A stretch of 64,000 nucleotides of DNA, taken from contig NZ_JAAUOE010000005.1 of assembly GCF_017114915.1 (NCBI RefSeq), forward strand, positions 1 through 64,000, in the 5' to 3' direction. Position numbers and translations under genes: made by a program. Source of the stretch: Pseudomonas frederiksbergensis. Lineage in GTDB: Bacteria > Pseudomonadota > Gammaproteobacteria > Pseudomonadales > Pseudomonadaceae. Positions 41,639 to 52,541 of the stretch are shown here, piece after piece (the stretch's first letter is position 1; each line of letters starts with the position of its first letter). The notes under the pieces were generated by a model. The model was given only the letters and a program-made list of their open reading frames with translations. It did no database searches and was not told the origin of the DNA.

Positions 41639-42916
41639 ATGAATAGAACTCTCTACACCGCGCTGTTTTACCTGGGACTGCCATTGGTAGCGATTCGGCT
41701 TTGGCTGCGGGCGCGCAAGGCGCCGGCGTACGCCAAGCGCATCGGCGAACGTTTCTCCCTCGCGCTGCCGGCAATGAAGCCGGACGGCCTCTGGGTGCAC
41801 GCGGTGTCGGTGGGTGAAAGCATCGCTGCGGCGCCGATGATCCGGGCCTTGCTGCAACGCTATCCGACGTTGCCGATCACCGTCACCTGCATGACCCCGA
41901 CCGGCTCCGAGCGCATCCAGGCGCTGTTCGCCAACGAGCCGCGCATTCAGCACTGCTATTTGCCTTATGACTTGCCCTGCGCAGCAAAGCGATTCCTTGA
42001 TCGGGCCCGGCCGAAACTGGCGGTGATCATGGAAACCGAGCTCTGGCCCAACCATATCCACCAATGCGCCAAACGCGGGATTCCCGTGGCCTTGGCCAAT
42101 GCGCGGCTGTCTGAGCGCTCGGCCAAAGGTTATGGCCGCTTCCATAAACTGACCCGGCCGATGCTCGCCGAGATGAGCCTGTTCGCCGTGCAGACCGAAG
42201 CCGAGGCGCAGCGCTTCCGCGATCTGGGCGCACGCCCGGAAACCGTCGAAGTGACCGGTTCGATCAAGTTCGACCTGACCATCGACCCGCAACTGCTGCA
42301 GCGTGCCGCCCAATTGCGTGGGCAATGGCAGGCGCAAGAACGTCCGGTATGGATCGCCGCGAGTACCCATGAAGGCGAAGACGAGGTGGTGCTGGCTGCC
42401 CATCGTCAGCTGCTGATCAATCATCCCGATGCCTTGCTGATTCTGGTGCCGCGCCATCCGGAACGCTTCAACCCGGTGTTCGAGTTGTGCCGGCAGCAAG
42501 GCTTCGCCACGGTGCGGCGCTCGACGGGCGAACCGGTTACTGCCGGCACTTCGGTGCTGCTGGGCGACACCATGGGCGAGTTGCTGTTTCTCTACGCCTT
42601 GGCCGACAGCGCCTTCGTCGGCGGCAGTCTGGTGCCCAATGGCGGCCATAACCTGCTCGAGCCGGCGGCCCTGGCCAAACCCGTGCTCAGCGGACCGCAC
42701 CTGTTCAACTTCCTTGAAATCGCCGCGCAGTTGCGCGGCGCCGGGGCGTTGGCCGAGGTTGATGATGCCGAAGGTTTGGCGCTGGCGGTGCAGCGGCTGT
42801 TCGAATTGCCGCGCGATGCGCAGCGGATGGCCGAGGCGGGGCTGAAGGTGATGCGCACCAATCAGGGCGCGTTGCAGCGGTTGCTGGATGGGTTGGGCAG
42901 GTTGATCGAGCGATAG
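41639..42916 (+). CDS. waaA: KDO transferase WaaA
   Basis: Transfers 3-deoxy-D-manno-octulosonate residues to lipid IVA, the first core step. 425 residues: an N-terminal membrane anchor (MNRTLYTALFYLGLPLVAI), family motifs GLWVHAVSVGESIAAAP (about 56-72), METELWPN (about 131-138) and the C-terminal FVGGSLVPNGGHNLLEPAAL (about 323-342). Start ATG 41639, 22 bp after the LysR gene; longer in-frame reading upstream overlaps LysR. A shared terminator with tolC follows. Confidence 0.95.
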   Translation: MNRTLYTALFYLGLPLVAIRLWLRARKAPAYAKRIGERFSLALPAMKPDGLWVHAVSVGESIAAAPMIRALLQRYPTLPITVTCMTPTGSERIQALFANEPRIQHCYLPYDLPCAAKRFLDRARPKLAVIMETELWPNHIHQCAKRGIPVALANARLSERSAKGYGRFHKLTRPMLAEMSLFAVQTEAEAQRFRDLGARPETVEVTGSIKFDLTIDPQLLQRAAQLRGQWQAQERPVWIAASTHEGEDEVVLAAHRQLLINHPDALLILVPRHPERFNPVFELCRQQGFATVRRSTGEPVTAGTSVLLGDTMGELLFLYALADSAFVGGSLVPNGGHNLLEPAALAKPVLSGPHLFNFLEIAAQLRGAGALAEVDDAEGLALAVQRLFELPRDAQRMAEAGLKVMRTNQGALQRLLDGLGRLIER

Positions 42917-42937
42917 ACCGAGTCGCGCGAACAAAAA

Positions 42938-42984
42938 AGATCGTCCGAACGCGGCCCAAGCCTTCGGACGATCTATTGCTTTTT
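42938..42984. terminator. Bidirectional terminator between waaA and tolC
   Basis: A 12-bp perfect stem AGATCGTCCGAA (42938-42949) with 42963-42974, 13-base loop. A T run stands at 42980-42984 on the plus strand and an A run before the stem serves the minus strand. It separates two convergent genes. Confidence 0.85.
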
Positions 42985-44416
42985 AAGGTCTGGCTTTGAG
43001 CTGGTCGGCCGCAGCTTTAGCCAGATCCGGGGGCAGGAAGTCCTTGTCCGGGTTGTAGTCCGCTTTGAGATAACGGGTCAGGTCCTGCAAATCCCCCGGG
43101 TTCAAGGTGCCGGCGGCCTGTTTCAGGCGCAGGTTGTCGAGGATGTAGTCGTAGCGCGTGTTGTTGTAGTTGCGTACCGAGGTGTACAGCTGGCGCTGGG
43201 CATCGAGCACGTCGACGATGTTGCGCGTCCCCACCTGATAACCGATTTCGGTCGCTTCCACCGCGCTCTGGTTGGAAATGATCGACTGCCGACGTGCCTG
43301 CACCTGCTCGACGTCGGTGTTCACGGCGCGGTGCAGGTTACGGGTGTTTTCCACGACCTGGCGACGCAGCGCCTCGCGTTGTTGCTCGGTCTGGTCCAGT
43401 CGAGAGTAAGACTCGCGTACCTGGGAACTGGTCAGCCCGCCGCTGTAGAGCGGGATGCTCAATTGCAGGCCGACGGTGCGTTGTTCCGCATCGCCGCCGT
43501 AATGCACGCCGGTCGCGCTCGGGTTGGTAAAACCGAGGGCGTCGTTGTCACCTTTCTTGTATTGCGCGACCGCGTCCAGAGTTGGCGCATGCCCGGCCTT
43601 GCGCTGCTTGAGGGTTTCTTCGGCGGCGCTCACCGCGTAGTTGCTGGCCAGCAGATTGAGGTTCTGCTTGGCGGCGGTGTCGACCCAGGCCTTGGCGTCG
43701 TTCGGTGCCGGCGGCAGGATCGGCAAGGTATGGACGATGCCCTGGATCGAGTTGTATTGACGGTTGGTCAGGGTGATCAGCGCTTCGAACGCGTCATCCA
43801 CCTGGCGCTGAGCGAGAATCCGGTTGGCCCGTGCCGTGTCGTAACTGGCCTGGGATTGCAGTACATCGGTCTTGTCCGACAGGCCGACGTCAAAGCGCTC
43901 GTTGGACTGGTCGAGCTGGCGCTTGAAGGCGGCTTCTTCAGCCTTGGTCGAGGCCAGGTTGTCCTGGCTGCGCAGTACGTTGAAGTAGCTTTCGGCGCTT
44001 TGCAGGATCAGGTTCTGTTCAGTGGCCGAGAGTTGCAAGGCGGCCTGTTCATTGACGTCCTTGGCGGCCTGGAACTGGAACCAGCGGTCGGCGCGGAAAA
44101 TCGGTTGCGCCAGGGTCGCCTGATACACCGTGCCGCTGCGGGTCGAGGTCACCGATGGCTGATCGAGCGCGGTGCGGGTGTTGTTCAGGTCGGCACCGGC
44201 CGAGAGGTTGGGCAACAGCCCGGCGCGGGCCTGGGGCACGACTTCCTTCTGGGCGCCGTATTGGGCGCGGGCGGCGGCGATATCGGCGTTGTTGTCCACC
44301 GCTTCCTGATAGACGCTGACCAGGTCGGTCTTGGTCGATAAGGGCGCTTCTGCTGCCCAAGCCATTCCATTGGACGCACAAGACACGGCAAGGGCCAGTG
44401 AGAGTTTGCGCAGCAT
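42983..44416 (-). CDS. TolC-family outer membrane channel (OpmH-like)
   Basis: 477 residues with a signal peptide (MLRKLSLALAVSCASNGMAWA) and the duplicated coiled-coil and beta-barrel halves of the TolC family. Typical stretches: AQYGAQKEVVPQARAGLLPNL, RAVNTDVEQVQARRQSI, and GYQVGTRNIVDVLDAQRQLY near residue 350. It forms the outer membrane exit of type I secretion and tripartite efflux. By position it is the orthologue of P. aeruginosa PA4974 (OpmH). No partner pump genes are adjacent. Divergent from thiC. Confidence 0.92.
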   Translation of the reverse strand: MLRKLSLALAVSCASNGMAWAAEAPLSTKTDLVSVYQEAVDNNADIAAARAQYGAQKEVVPQARAGLLPNLSAGADLNNTRTALDQPSVTSTRSGTVYQATLAQPIFRADRWFQFQAAKDVNEQAALQLSATEQNLILQSAESYFNVLRSQDNLASTKAEEAAFKRQLDQSNERFDVGLSDKTDVLQSQASYDTARANRILAQRQVDDAFEALITLTNRQYNSIQGIVHTLPILPPAPNDAKAWVDTAAKQNLNLLASNYAVSAAEETLKQRKAGHAPTLDAVAQYKKGDNDALGFTNPSATGVHYGGDAEQRTVGLQLSIPLYSGGLTSSQVRESYSRLDQTEQQREALRRQVVENTRNLHRAVNTDVEQVQARRQSIISNQSAVEATEIGYQVGTRNIVDVLDAQRQLYTSVRNYNNTRYDYILDNLRLKQAAGTLNPGDLQDLTRYLKADYNPDKDFLPPDLAKAAADQLKARP

Positions 44417-44587
44417 GAGGCCATCCCTAAAAATTACGCTGATAATTTGATCGCCAAGGCTACGGCGCGGCGCCCTGCAGCGTCAAGACAGAGCGTCAAG
44501 GCGCGGCAGGGCGTAGCGAGTGTAGTTGCACGCACGTACGGCAACAATCCGTTAATAGCGCCATTCATCATGGTGTTTGCCGCGGTG

Positions 44588-44617
44588 TTGGCGTTCTTTG
44601 CCGGTTATGTCTAGACT
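44588..44617 (+). promoter_or_regulatory. Candidate thiC promoter
   Basis: TTGGCG (44588-44593) and TAGACT (44612-44617) with an 18-bp spacer, each four of six to the sigma-70 consensus. Transcription would start near 44624, immediately before the riboswitch, which supports the call. Confidence 0.5.
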
Positions 44618-44626
44618 GGCCGGGTT

Positions 44627-46783
<2,157 letters not shown>

Positions 46784-46824
46784 TCTGACCCGCAGCGCCA
46801 GTCTTTCGAGGCTGGTGCAGCTCT

Positions 46825-46914
46825 TGTAGGAGCGGGCTTGCCCGCGAAAGCGGTGTGTCAGGCAACATCAATGTTGACTGTACCGACGTCTTCGCGGGCA
46901 AGCCCGCTCCTACA
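46825..46914. repeat. REPIN: inverted pair of REP sequences
   Basis: TGTAGGAGCGGGCTTGCCCGC with following GAA (46825-46848) and its exact inverse complement (46891-46914), separated by 42 bp. It stands between the convergent ends of thiC and the RsiV-type lipoprotein gene. Confidence 0.92.
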
Positions 46915-46924
46915 GGTCGAGCCT

Positions 46925-47671
46925 TCAGCTACGGCCGGGAAACAACTCAGGCTTGAGAATGCCGTTCAGGCGTGGGTAGGGGATCTTCAGTTCGACGTGA
47001 CCCAGCGCGTAAGGCGCGAGGGTGCTCACTTCGTACTTGAGGATCACCCCGCCGTACGTCAGCGCCACGTTCTGGGTTTTCACGAAGGGCCAGCTCTTGA
47101 CGAACTCCGGCTCCTGATCGAGTTTGGTGCTGATCAACCAGCTGTTGTGCGCCACCTGGGCCGCTTTCCAGAACGCCTCTTCCTGACCCGGGATCACCAT
47201 GTCCGACAGGGTCAGCACTTTATGCTGCTGGCGTGAATAGTTGATGAACCCGCGGCCCGGCTTGCCATGGGCGCCGCCGGTGTCCAGGTAGCTGGACAAT
47301 TCAATAATCACCAAGCCGTCATGCTGCTCACGTACCTTGGCTTGCAAGTAGCTGCTGTAGCGTGGCTCGGCACTGTTCAAAAACTGCTCGCGATACGCCG
47401 CCAGCGTTGGCGCTACGGGGGCGTCGGGCGAGGTGCGGGTCATTTGCAGCAGGCGTTTTTCGATGATGCCATCAAGGGCTGGCTCAGCCGGGAAGTGCAG
47501 CGTATCGATGTTCACCAGCGGGCATTCAGGGTTGGCGCAGCCCGGTTTCAGCTGTTCGGAAGCGTCGCGGGTGGTTTCCAGCGGCGTCCGGTAATTGGGC
47601 TGGAACAGACTCTGGCACGCCCCCAGGGTCAGGGCGATGGCGGCCACGGAGGCGATCTTGAAAAGCGACAT
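46925..47671 (-). CDS. RsiV/DUF3298-type lipoprotein
   Basis: 248 residues. The start ATG 47671 has AAGGACG eight bases upstream; the frame is open further but unsupported. Signal peptide with lipobox LTLGAC near 16-21. The mature part matches the DUF3298/DUF4163 pattern: EQHDGLVIIELSSYLDTGGAHG, then GFINYSRQQHKVLTLSDMVIPG, as in the outer domain of RsiV. No membrane-spanning anti-sigma part is present, so it is not an anti-sigma factor itself. Likely periplasmic; function unknown. Corresponds to PA4972. Divergent from nudF. Confidence 0.83.
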   Translation of the reverse strand: MSLFKIASVAAIALTLGACQSLFQPNYRTPLETTRDASEQLKPGCANPECPLVNIDTLHFPAEPALDGIIEKRLLQMTRTSPDAPVAPTLAAYREQFLNSAEPRYSSYLQAKVREQHDGLVIIELSSYLDTGGAHGKPGRGFINYSRQQHKVLTLSDMVIPGQEEAFWKAAQVAHNSWLISTKLDQEPEFVKSWPFVKTQNVALTYGGVILKYEVSTLAPYALGHVELKIPYPRLNGILKPELFPGRS

Positions 47672-47899
47672 GGGCGTCCTTAATGAAGCAGGGGAAGGCG
47701 AAAAGTTACCCGCTTCGACTCTCAACCAAGCAATCAGTTCGCCACTAAGCTAATTAGAGTTGGTTTCGTCCCCACCGTCTATCCCGCTGACTGTAAAGGG
47801 GCTGCATCAAACATCGCGGGCGCGTTAGGATGGCGCGAAGTCGAGGTTGCAAGTCACAAAAAGGAGCCTCGTAACGGATTTGCAGTAAAGAGGATAGTC

Positions 47900-48517
47900 A
47901 TGACTGATGTTGCCAACGCCATTCCGACCGCCGTAGAGATCGTTCGGCGCGAAAAGTGCTACGAGGGCTTCTACAAGCTCGACCGCGTGCACTTGCGCCA
48001 CGAATTGTTCGCCGGAGGCATGAGTCGCGAGATCAATCGTGAATTGTTTGTCCGCCACGATGCGGTGTGCGTGCTGCCTTACGATCCGCAGCGCGACGAA
48101 GTGGTGCTGATCGAGCAGTTTCGTGTCGGCGCCATGGGCAAGACTGACAATCCGTGGCTGATCGAACTGGTCGCCGGTCTGATCGACAAGGATGAAGTGC
48201 CGGAAGAAGTTGCTCACCGCGAAGCGCAGGAGGAAGCTGGGCTTGTATTCGGGGCACTCTGGCCGATCACCAAATATTTTCCATCGCCGGGTGGCAGCAA
48301 CGAGTTCGTGCATTTGTATCTGGGGCGTTGCGACAGCACCGGGGTGGGCGGCCTGCATGGGCTGGAGGAAGAGGCAGAAGATATTCGCGTCACGGTCTGG
48401 GCTTTCGAAGATGCCCTGCAAGCCGTGCGCGATGGACGTATTGCCAACGCGCCAAGCATCATTGCCTTGCAGTGGCTGGCTTTGAATCGCGTTGAAGTGA
48501 GGGGGTTATGGTCGTAA
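47900..48517 (+). CDS. nudF: ADP-ribose pyrophosphatase NudF
   Basis: 205 residues with a complete Nudix box, GLIDKDEVPEEVAHREAQEE followed by AGL (about 94-116). Hydrolyses ADP-ribose and similar nucleotide sugars. The N-terminal region YKLDRVHLRHELFAGGMSRE is typical of NudF. ATG preceded by AGAGGATAG. First gene of a cluster with DUF1249, cpdA and yqiA, the order also seen in E. coli (nudF-yqiB-cpdA-yqiA-parE). Confidence 0.95.
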   Translation: MTDVANAIPTAVEIVRREKCYEGFYKLDRVHLRHELFAGGMSREINRELFVRHDAVCVLPYDPQRDEVVLIEQFRVGAMGKTDNPWLIELVAGLIDKDEVPEEVAHREAQEEAGLVFGALWPITKYFPSPGGSNEFVHLYLGRCDSTGVGGLHGLEEEAEDIRVTVWAFEDALQAVRDGRIANAPSIIALQWLALNRVEVRGLWS

Positions 48518-48960
48518 ACAAGCTGCGCGATCGCTATCGGGTCGACCTCGTGGGGCTGCAAGCATCCTGCGAGGCCAACTACGCGCGCCTGATGCGACTG
48601 TTGCCGGACATGCGCAACGATCCGGCAGCGCGGCGCATTGCCGTGACCCAGGGCGACCAGATGCTGGGCGTGCTGGCCCTGGAAGTGCTGCAAGCCTGTC
48701 CGTACACCACCACCCTGCAAGTACGCCAGGAACACAGCCTGCCCTGGTTGCCGATACCGCAACTGGAAGTGCAGGTGTATCACGACGCGCGCATGGCCGA
48801 AGTCATCAGCGCCGAACATGCACGACGCTTTCGCGGCATCTATCCTTACCCGAACGCCGCGATGCATCAGCCGGACGAAAAGGCTCAGCTCAATCTGTTT
48901 CTGGGGGAATGGCTGAGTCATTGCCTGGCTTGCGGGCACGAGTACGCCGCTGTGCGCTAA
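48508..48960 (+). CDS. DUF1249 (YqiB-like) protein
   Basis: 150 residues, start ATG overlapping nudF by ten bases with GGGGG before it. Family patterns: RYRVDLVGLQASCEANYARL, LPWLPIPQLEVQVYHDARMAEV, and YPYPNAAMHQPDEKAQLNLF near the C-terminus. No known activity; always found between nudF and cpdA. Likely cytosolic. Confidence 0.92.
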   Translation: MVVNKLRDRYRVDLVGLQASCEANYARLMRLLPDMRNDPAARRIAVTQGDQMLGVLALEVLQACPYTTTLQVRQEHSLPWLPIPQLEVQVYHDARMAEVISAEHARRFRGIYPYPNAAMHQPDEKAQLNLFLGEWLSHCLACGHEYAAVR

Positions 48961-48974
48961 GAGTCCCGTGCAGT

Positions 48975-48996
48975 TGTGAACTGCGTCCGGTTCACA
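48975..48996. promoter_or_regulatory. Palindrome upstream of cpdA
   Basis: TGTGAAC-N8-GTTCACA, 7-bp perfect arms, 14 bp after the DUF1249 stop and about 75 bp before cpdA. The half sites look like CRP/Vfr halves (TGTGA/TCACA), but the spacer is 12 instead of 6, so it is not a standard site. It could equally be a terminator-type hairpin (CTCTTTT follows). Confidence 0.4.
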
Positions 48997-49072
48997 GGTT
49001 TCCTCTTTTGATCGTCCCCCAGCATAATTGCGGCACTTATCCAATTCCGTGATCACGCCCTGGGAGAACGCC

Positions 49073-49888
49073 TTGCCGAGCGTATCCACATTGACCACCG
49101 CCGATCCGGCGTTGCTGGTGCAACTCTCCGACAGTCATCTGTTTGCCGAGGGGCACGAGACGTTGCTGGGCATGAATACCCGCGACAGCCTGCAACAGGT
49201 GATCGAGCTGGTGTTGCAGCAGCAACCGCAGATCGATCTGGTGATTGCCACTGGCGATCTGTCCCAGGACGGGACGCTGGAGTCATACCAGCTGTTTCGC
49301 GACCTCACCCGGCAAATCGATGCGCCGGCACGCTGGATTCCCGGTAATCACGACGAGCCGCGGATCATGGCCGAGGCAGCGGTACAGAGTGCATTGCTGG
49401 AACCGGTGGTGGACATCGGTAACTGGCGAATTACGTTACTCGATTCGGCAGTGCCAGGTTCGGTGCCGGGGTATTTGCAAGATGAGCAGTTGCAGTTGCT
49501 CGTGCGCTCGTTGAGCGAGGCGCCGCAGCGGCATCATCTGGTGTGTTTCCATCATCATCCGGTGTCGATCGGGTGTGCGTGGATGGAGCCCATTGGTTTG
49601 CGCAATCCAGAGGCGTTGTTCGCGGTGCTGGATCGGTTTCCTCAGGTGCGTGCAGTGCTGTGGGGGCATGTGCATCAGGAAATTGATCAAGAGCGCAACG
49701 GTGTTCGCCTGATCGCATCGCCCTCGACCTGCATCCAGTTCGAACCAGGCAGCGACGATTTCAAGGTGAGTGAGCAGGCGCCGGGGTATCGGTGGTTGCG
49801 GCTGTTGCCGGATGGCAGGCTGGAAACGGGCGTGGAGCGTGTCACCGGTTTCGATTTCAAGATCGATTACGGTTCCAACGGCTACTGA
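49073..49888 (+). CDS. cpdA: 3',5'-cyclic-AMP phosphodiesterase CpdA
   Basis: Degrades cAMP, setting Vfr/CRP activity. 271 residues of class III metallophosphoesterase with the motif series LSDSHLF, GDLSQDG, GNHDE, HHHP and GHVHQE. The start is TTG at 49073, chosen because GGGAG lies six bases upstream; an in-frame start at 49028 has no ribosome site. In P. aeruginosa CpdA is part of a cAMP feedback loop. Confidence 0.94.
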   Translation: MPSVSTLTTADPALLVQLSDSHLFAEGHETLLGMNTRDSLQQVIELVLQQQPQIDLVIATGDLSQDGTLESYQLFRDLTRQIDAPARWIPGNHDEPRIMAEAAVQSALLEPVVDIGNWRITLLDSAVPGSVPGYLQDEQLQLLVRSLSEAPQRHHLVCFHHHPVSIGCAWMEPIGLRNPEALFAVLDRFPQVRAVLWGHVHQEIDQERNGVRLIASPSTCIQFEPGSDDFKVSEQAPGYRWLRLLPDGRLETGVERVTGFDFKIDYGSNGY

Positions 49889-49982
49889 CACTTTTCCTGC
49901 GGATGTGCCGATTTCACTGCACCCAACACATCCCGACACCCTGTAAACTCCGCCTTCTTTACCCGACGCACAGGGAGCTCAA

Positions 49983-50591
49983 ATGTCTGGTTCGATCCTT
50001 TATATCCACGGTTTCAACAGCGCGCCGGCGTCGAAAAAGGCCTGTCAGTTGATCGCAGTGATGGAGCGGCTGGGCTTGAGCGATCAGTGGCGCGTGCCGG
50101 CCCTGCATCACCATCCTCGCGAGGCGATCGCTCAGTTGGAACAAGCGATTGCCGAACTGGGGCGGCCACTGCTGGTCGGCAGCTCCCTCGGCGGCTACTA
50201 TGCGACTCACCTGGCCGAGCGCCATGGCTTGAAAGCCCTGCTGATCAACCCGGCCGTCAGCCCGCATCGGATGTTTGACGGATTTCTGGGGACGCAGAAA
50301 AACCTGTATACCAATGAGGCCTGGGAAATGACCCACGACCACGTGACGGCCCTGGCCGAGCTGGAAGTGCCGGCGCCCCGGGATCCGCAGCGGTTTCAGG
50401 TGTGGTTGCAGACCGGCGACGAAACGCTGGACTATCGCCTCGCCCAACAGTATTACCGGGCCTGTGCCTTGCGCATTCAGGCCGGCGGCGACCATAGTTT
50501 CCAGGGTTTTGCCGCGCACCTGCCGGCAATGTTGAGTTTTGCCGGCATCGGCGCAGATTTGTATCAGGCGATCGATTTCACAGCACTGTGA
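49983..50591 (+). CDS. YqiA/YcfP-type alpha/beta hydrolase (esterase)
   Basis: 202 residues with oxyanion region YIHGFNSAPAS (about 7-17), nucleophile elbow GSSLGGYYA (about 66-74), and C-terminal Asp and His (QTGDETLDY, GGDHSFQGF). Matches YqiA, a small esterase of unknown physiological substrate. ATG preceded by GGGAG. It lies 42 bp before parE, as in E. coli. Confidence 0.92.
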   Translation: MSGSILYIHGFNSAPASKKACQLIAVMERLGLSDQWRVPALHHHPREAIAQLEQAIAELGRPLLVGSSLGGYYATHLAERHGLKALLINPAVSPHRMFDGFLGTQKNLYTNEAWEMTHDHVTALAELEVPAPRDPQRFQVWLQTGDETLDYRLAQQYYRACALRIQAGGDHSFQGFAAHLPAMLSFAGIGADLYQAIDFTAL

Positions 50592-50633
50592 TTGCTCGCC
50601 TCTTTTTTTGACTGACACTGACGACGAGACCCC

Positions 50634-52541
50634 ATGGCCACTCCCAGCGCTAGCTCTTATAACGCAGACGCCATCGAAGTCCTCTCGGGCCTCGACCCGG
50701 TGCGCAAACGCCCCGGCATGTACACCGACACCAGTCGGCCGAACCACCTGGCCCAGGAAGTCATCGACAACAGCGTCGACGAAGCCTTGGCCGGGCATGC
50801 GACATCGGTGCAGGTCATCCTGCACGCCGATCACTCCCTGGAAGTCTGCGATGACGGCCGGGGCATGCCGGTGGACATTCACCCTGAAGAAGGGGTGTCG
50901 GGTGTCGAGCTGATCCTCACCAAGCTTCATGCGGGCGGCAAGTTTTCCAACAAGAACTACCAGTTCTCCGGCGGTTTGCACGGGGTGGGTATTTCCGTGG
51001 TCAACGCCTTGTCGACCGAAGTCCGGGTGCGTGTAAAACGTGACGGCAACGAATACCAGATGACCTTCGCTGACGGTTACAAGAAAACCGAGCTGGAAGT
51101 GATCGGTACCGTCGGCAAGCGCAATACCGGCACCAGCGTGTTCTTCGCGCCGGACCCGAAGTATTTCGATTCGCCGAAATTCTCCATCAGTCGCCTCAAG
51201 CACGTGCTCAAGGCCAAGGCCGTTCTGTGCCCGGGGCTGCTGGTCAGTTTTGAAGACAAGGCCACCGGCGAGAAAGTCGAATGGCATTACGAAGACGGCC
51301 TGCGCTCCTACCTGGTGGACGCGGTCAGCGAATTCGAGCGCCTGCCGGACGAGCCGTTCTGCGGCAGCCTGGCCGGTAACAAGGAAGCGGTCGACTGGGC
51401 GCTGCTGTGGTTGCCCGAGGGCGGCGACAGCGTTCAGGAAAGCTACGTCAACCTGATCCCGACGGCCCAGGGCGGTACGCACGTCAACGGTCTGCGTCAG
51501 GGCCTGCTCGACGCCATGCGCGAGTTCTGCGAGTTCCGCAGCCTGCTGCCACGCGGTGTGAAGCTGGCGCCGGAAGATGTCTGGGAGCGTATCGCGTTCG
51601 TGCTGTCGATGAAGATGCAGGAGCCGCAATTCTCCGGTCAGACCAAGGAACGCCTGTCATCCCGCGAAGCGGCCGCCTTCGTTTCCGGTGTGGTCAAGGA
51701 CGCCTTCAGCCTGTGGCTCAACGCCAACCCGGAAACCGGCATGCTGCTGGCGGAACTGGCGATCAACAACGCCGGCCGTCGCCTGAAGGCCAGCAAGAAG
51801 GTCGAGCGTAAACGCATTACCCAAGGGCCGGCATTGCCGGGCAAGCTCGCCGACTGTGCCGGGCAGGACCCGATGCGTTCCGAGCTGTTCCTGGTGGAAG
51901 GTGACTCCGCCGGCGGTTCGGCCAAGCAAGCGCGGGACAAGGAGTTTCAGGCGATCCTGCCGTTGCGCGGCAAGATTCTGAACACTTGGGAAGTCGATGG
52001 CAGCGAAGTGCTGGCCAGCCAGGAAGTGCACAATATCGCCGTGGCGATTGGTGTCGATCCGGGCGCGGCGGACATGAGCCAGCTGCGTTACGGCAAAATC
52101 TGCATCCTCGCCGACGCCGACTCCGACGGTCTGCACATCGCCACCTTGCTCTGCGCCTTGTTCGTCCAGCATTTCCGCCCGTTGGTGGATGCCGGTCACG
52201 TCTACGTCGCCATGCCACCGCTGTACCGGATCGACCTGGGCAAAGAGATCTACTACGCCCTGGACGAGGCCGAGCGCGATGGCATTCTCGACCGCCTGGT
52301 GGCCGAGAAAAAACGCGGCAAACCGCAGGTCACCCGATTCAAAGGCCTGGGTGAAATGAACCCGCCGCAGTTGCGCGAAACCACCATGGACCCGAACACG
52401 CGGCGTCTGGTGCAACTGACGCTGGGCGAGAATTTCGACGCGACCTCGGAAATGATGGACATGCTGCTGGCGAAAAAACGCGCCGGCGATCGCAAGACCT
52501 GGCTGGAATCCAAAGGCAACCTGGCCGAGGTTTTGGGCTGA
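50634..52541 (+). CDS. parE: DNA topoisomerase IV subunit B
   Basis: ATPase subunit of the chromosome-decatenating type II topoisomerase. 635 residues: GHKL ATPase (VIDNSVDEA about 43-51, DDGRGMPVD, GGLHGVGISVVNAL), transducer, and TOPRIM with LVEGDSAGGSA (about 420-430) and DADSDGLHI. The stop overlaps the next start (TGATG). parC follows two genes later. Confidence 0.97.
   Translation: MATPSASSYNADAIEVLSGLDPVRKRPGMYTDTSRPNHLAQEVIDNSVDEALAGHATSVQVILHADHSLEVCDDGRGMPVDIHPEEGVSGVELILTKLHAGGKFSNKNYQFSGGLHGVGISVVNALSTEVRVRVKRDGNEYQMTFADGYKKTELEVIGTVGKRNTGTSVFFAPDPKYFDSPKFSISRLKHVLKAKAVLCPGLLVSFEDKATGEKVEWHYEDGLRSYLVDAVSEFERLPDEPFCGSLAGNKEAVDWALLWLPEGGDSVQESYVNLIPTAQGGTHVNGLRQGLLDAMREFCEFRSLLPRGVKLAPEDVWERIAFVLSMKMQEPQFSGQTKERLSSREAAAFVSGVVKDAFSLWLNANPETGMLLAELAINNAGRRLKASKKVERKRITQGPALPGKLADCAGQDPMRSELFLVEGDSAGGSAKQARDKEFQAILPLRGKILNTWEVDGSEVLASQEVHNIAVAIGVDPGAADMSQLRYGKICILADADSDGLHIATLLCALFVQHFRPLVDAGHVYVAMPPLYRIDLGKEIYYALDEAERDGILDRLVAEKKRGKPQVTRFKGLGEMNPPQLRETTMDPNTRRLVQLTLGENFDATSEMMDMLLAKKRAGDRKTWLESKGNLAEVLG

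Noticed and set aside
48975..48996. Standard Vfr/CRP binding site
   Set aside because: The half sites match, but the spacer is 12 instead of 6 bases; kept only as a weak palindrome.
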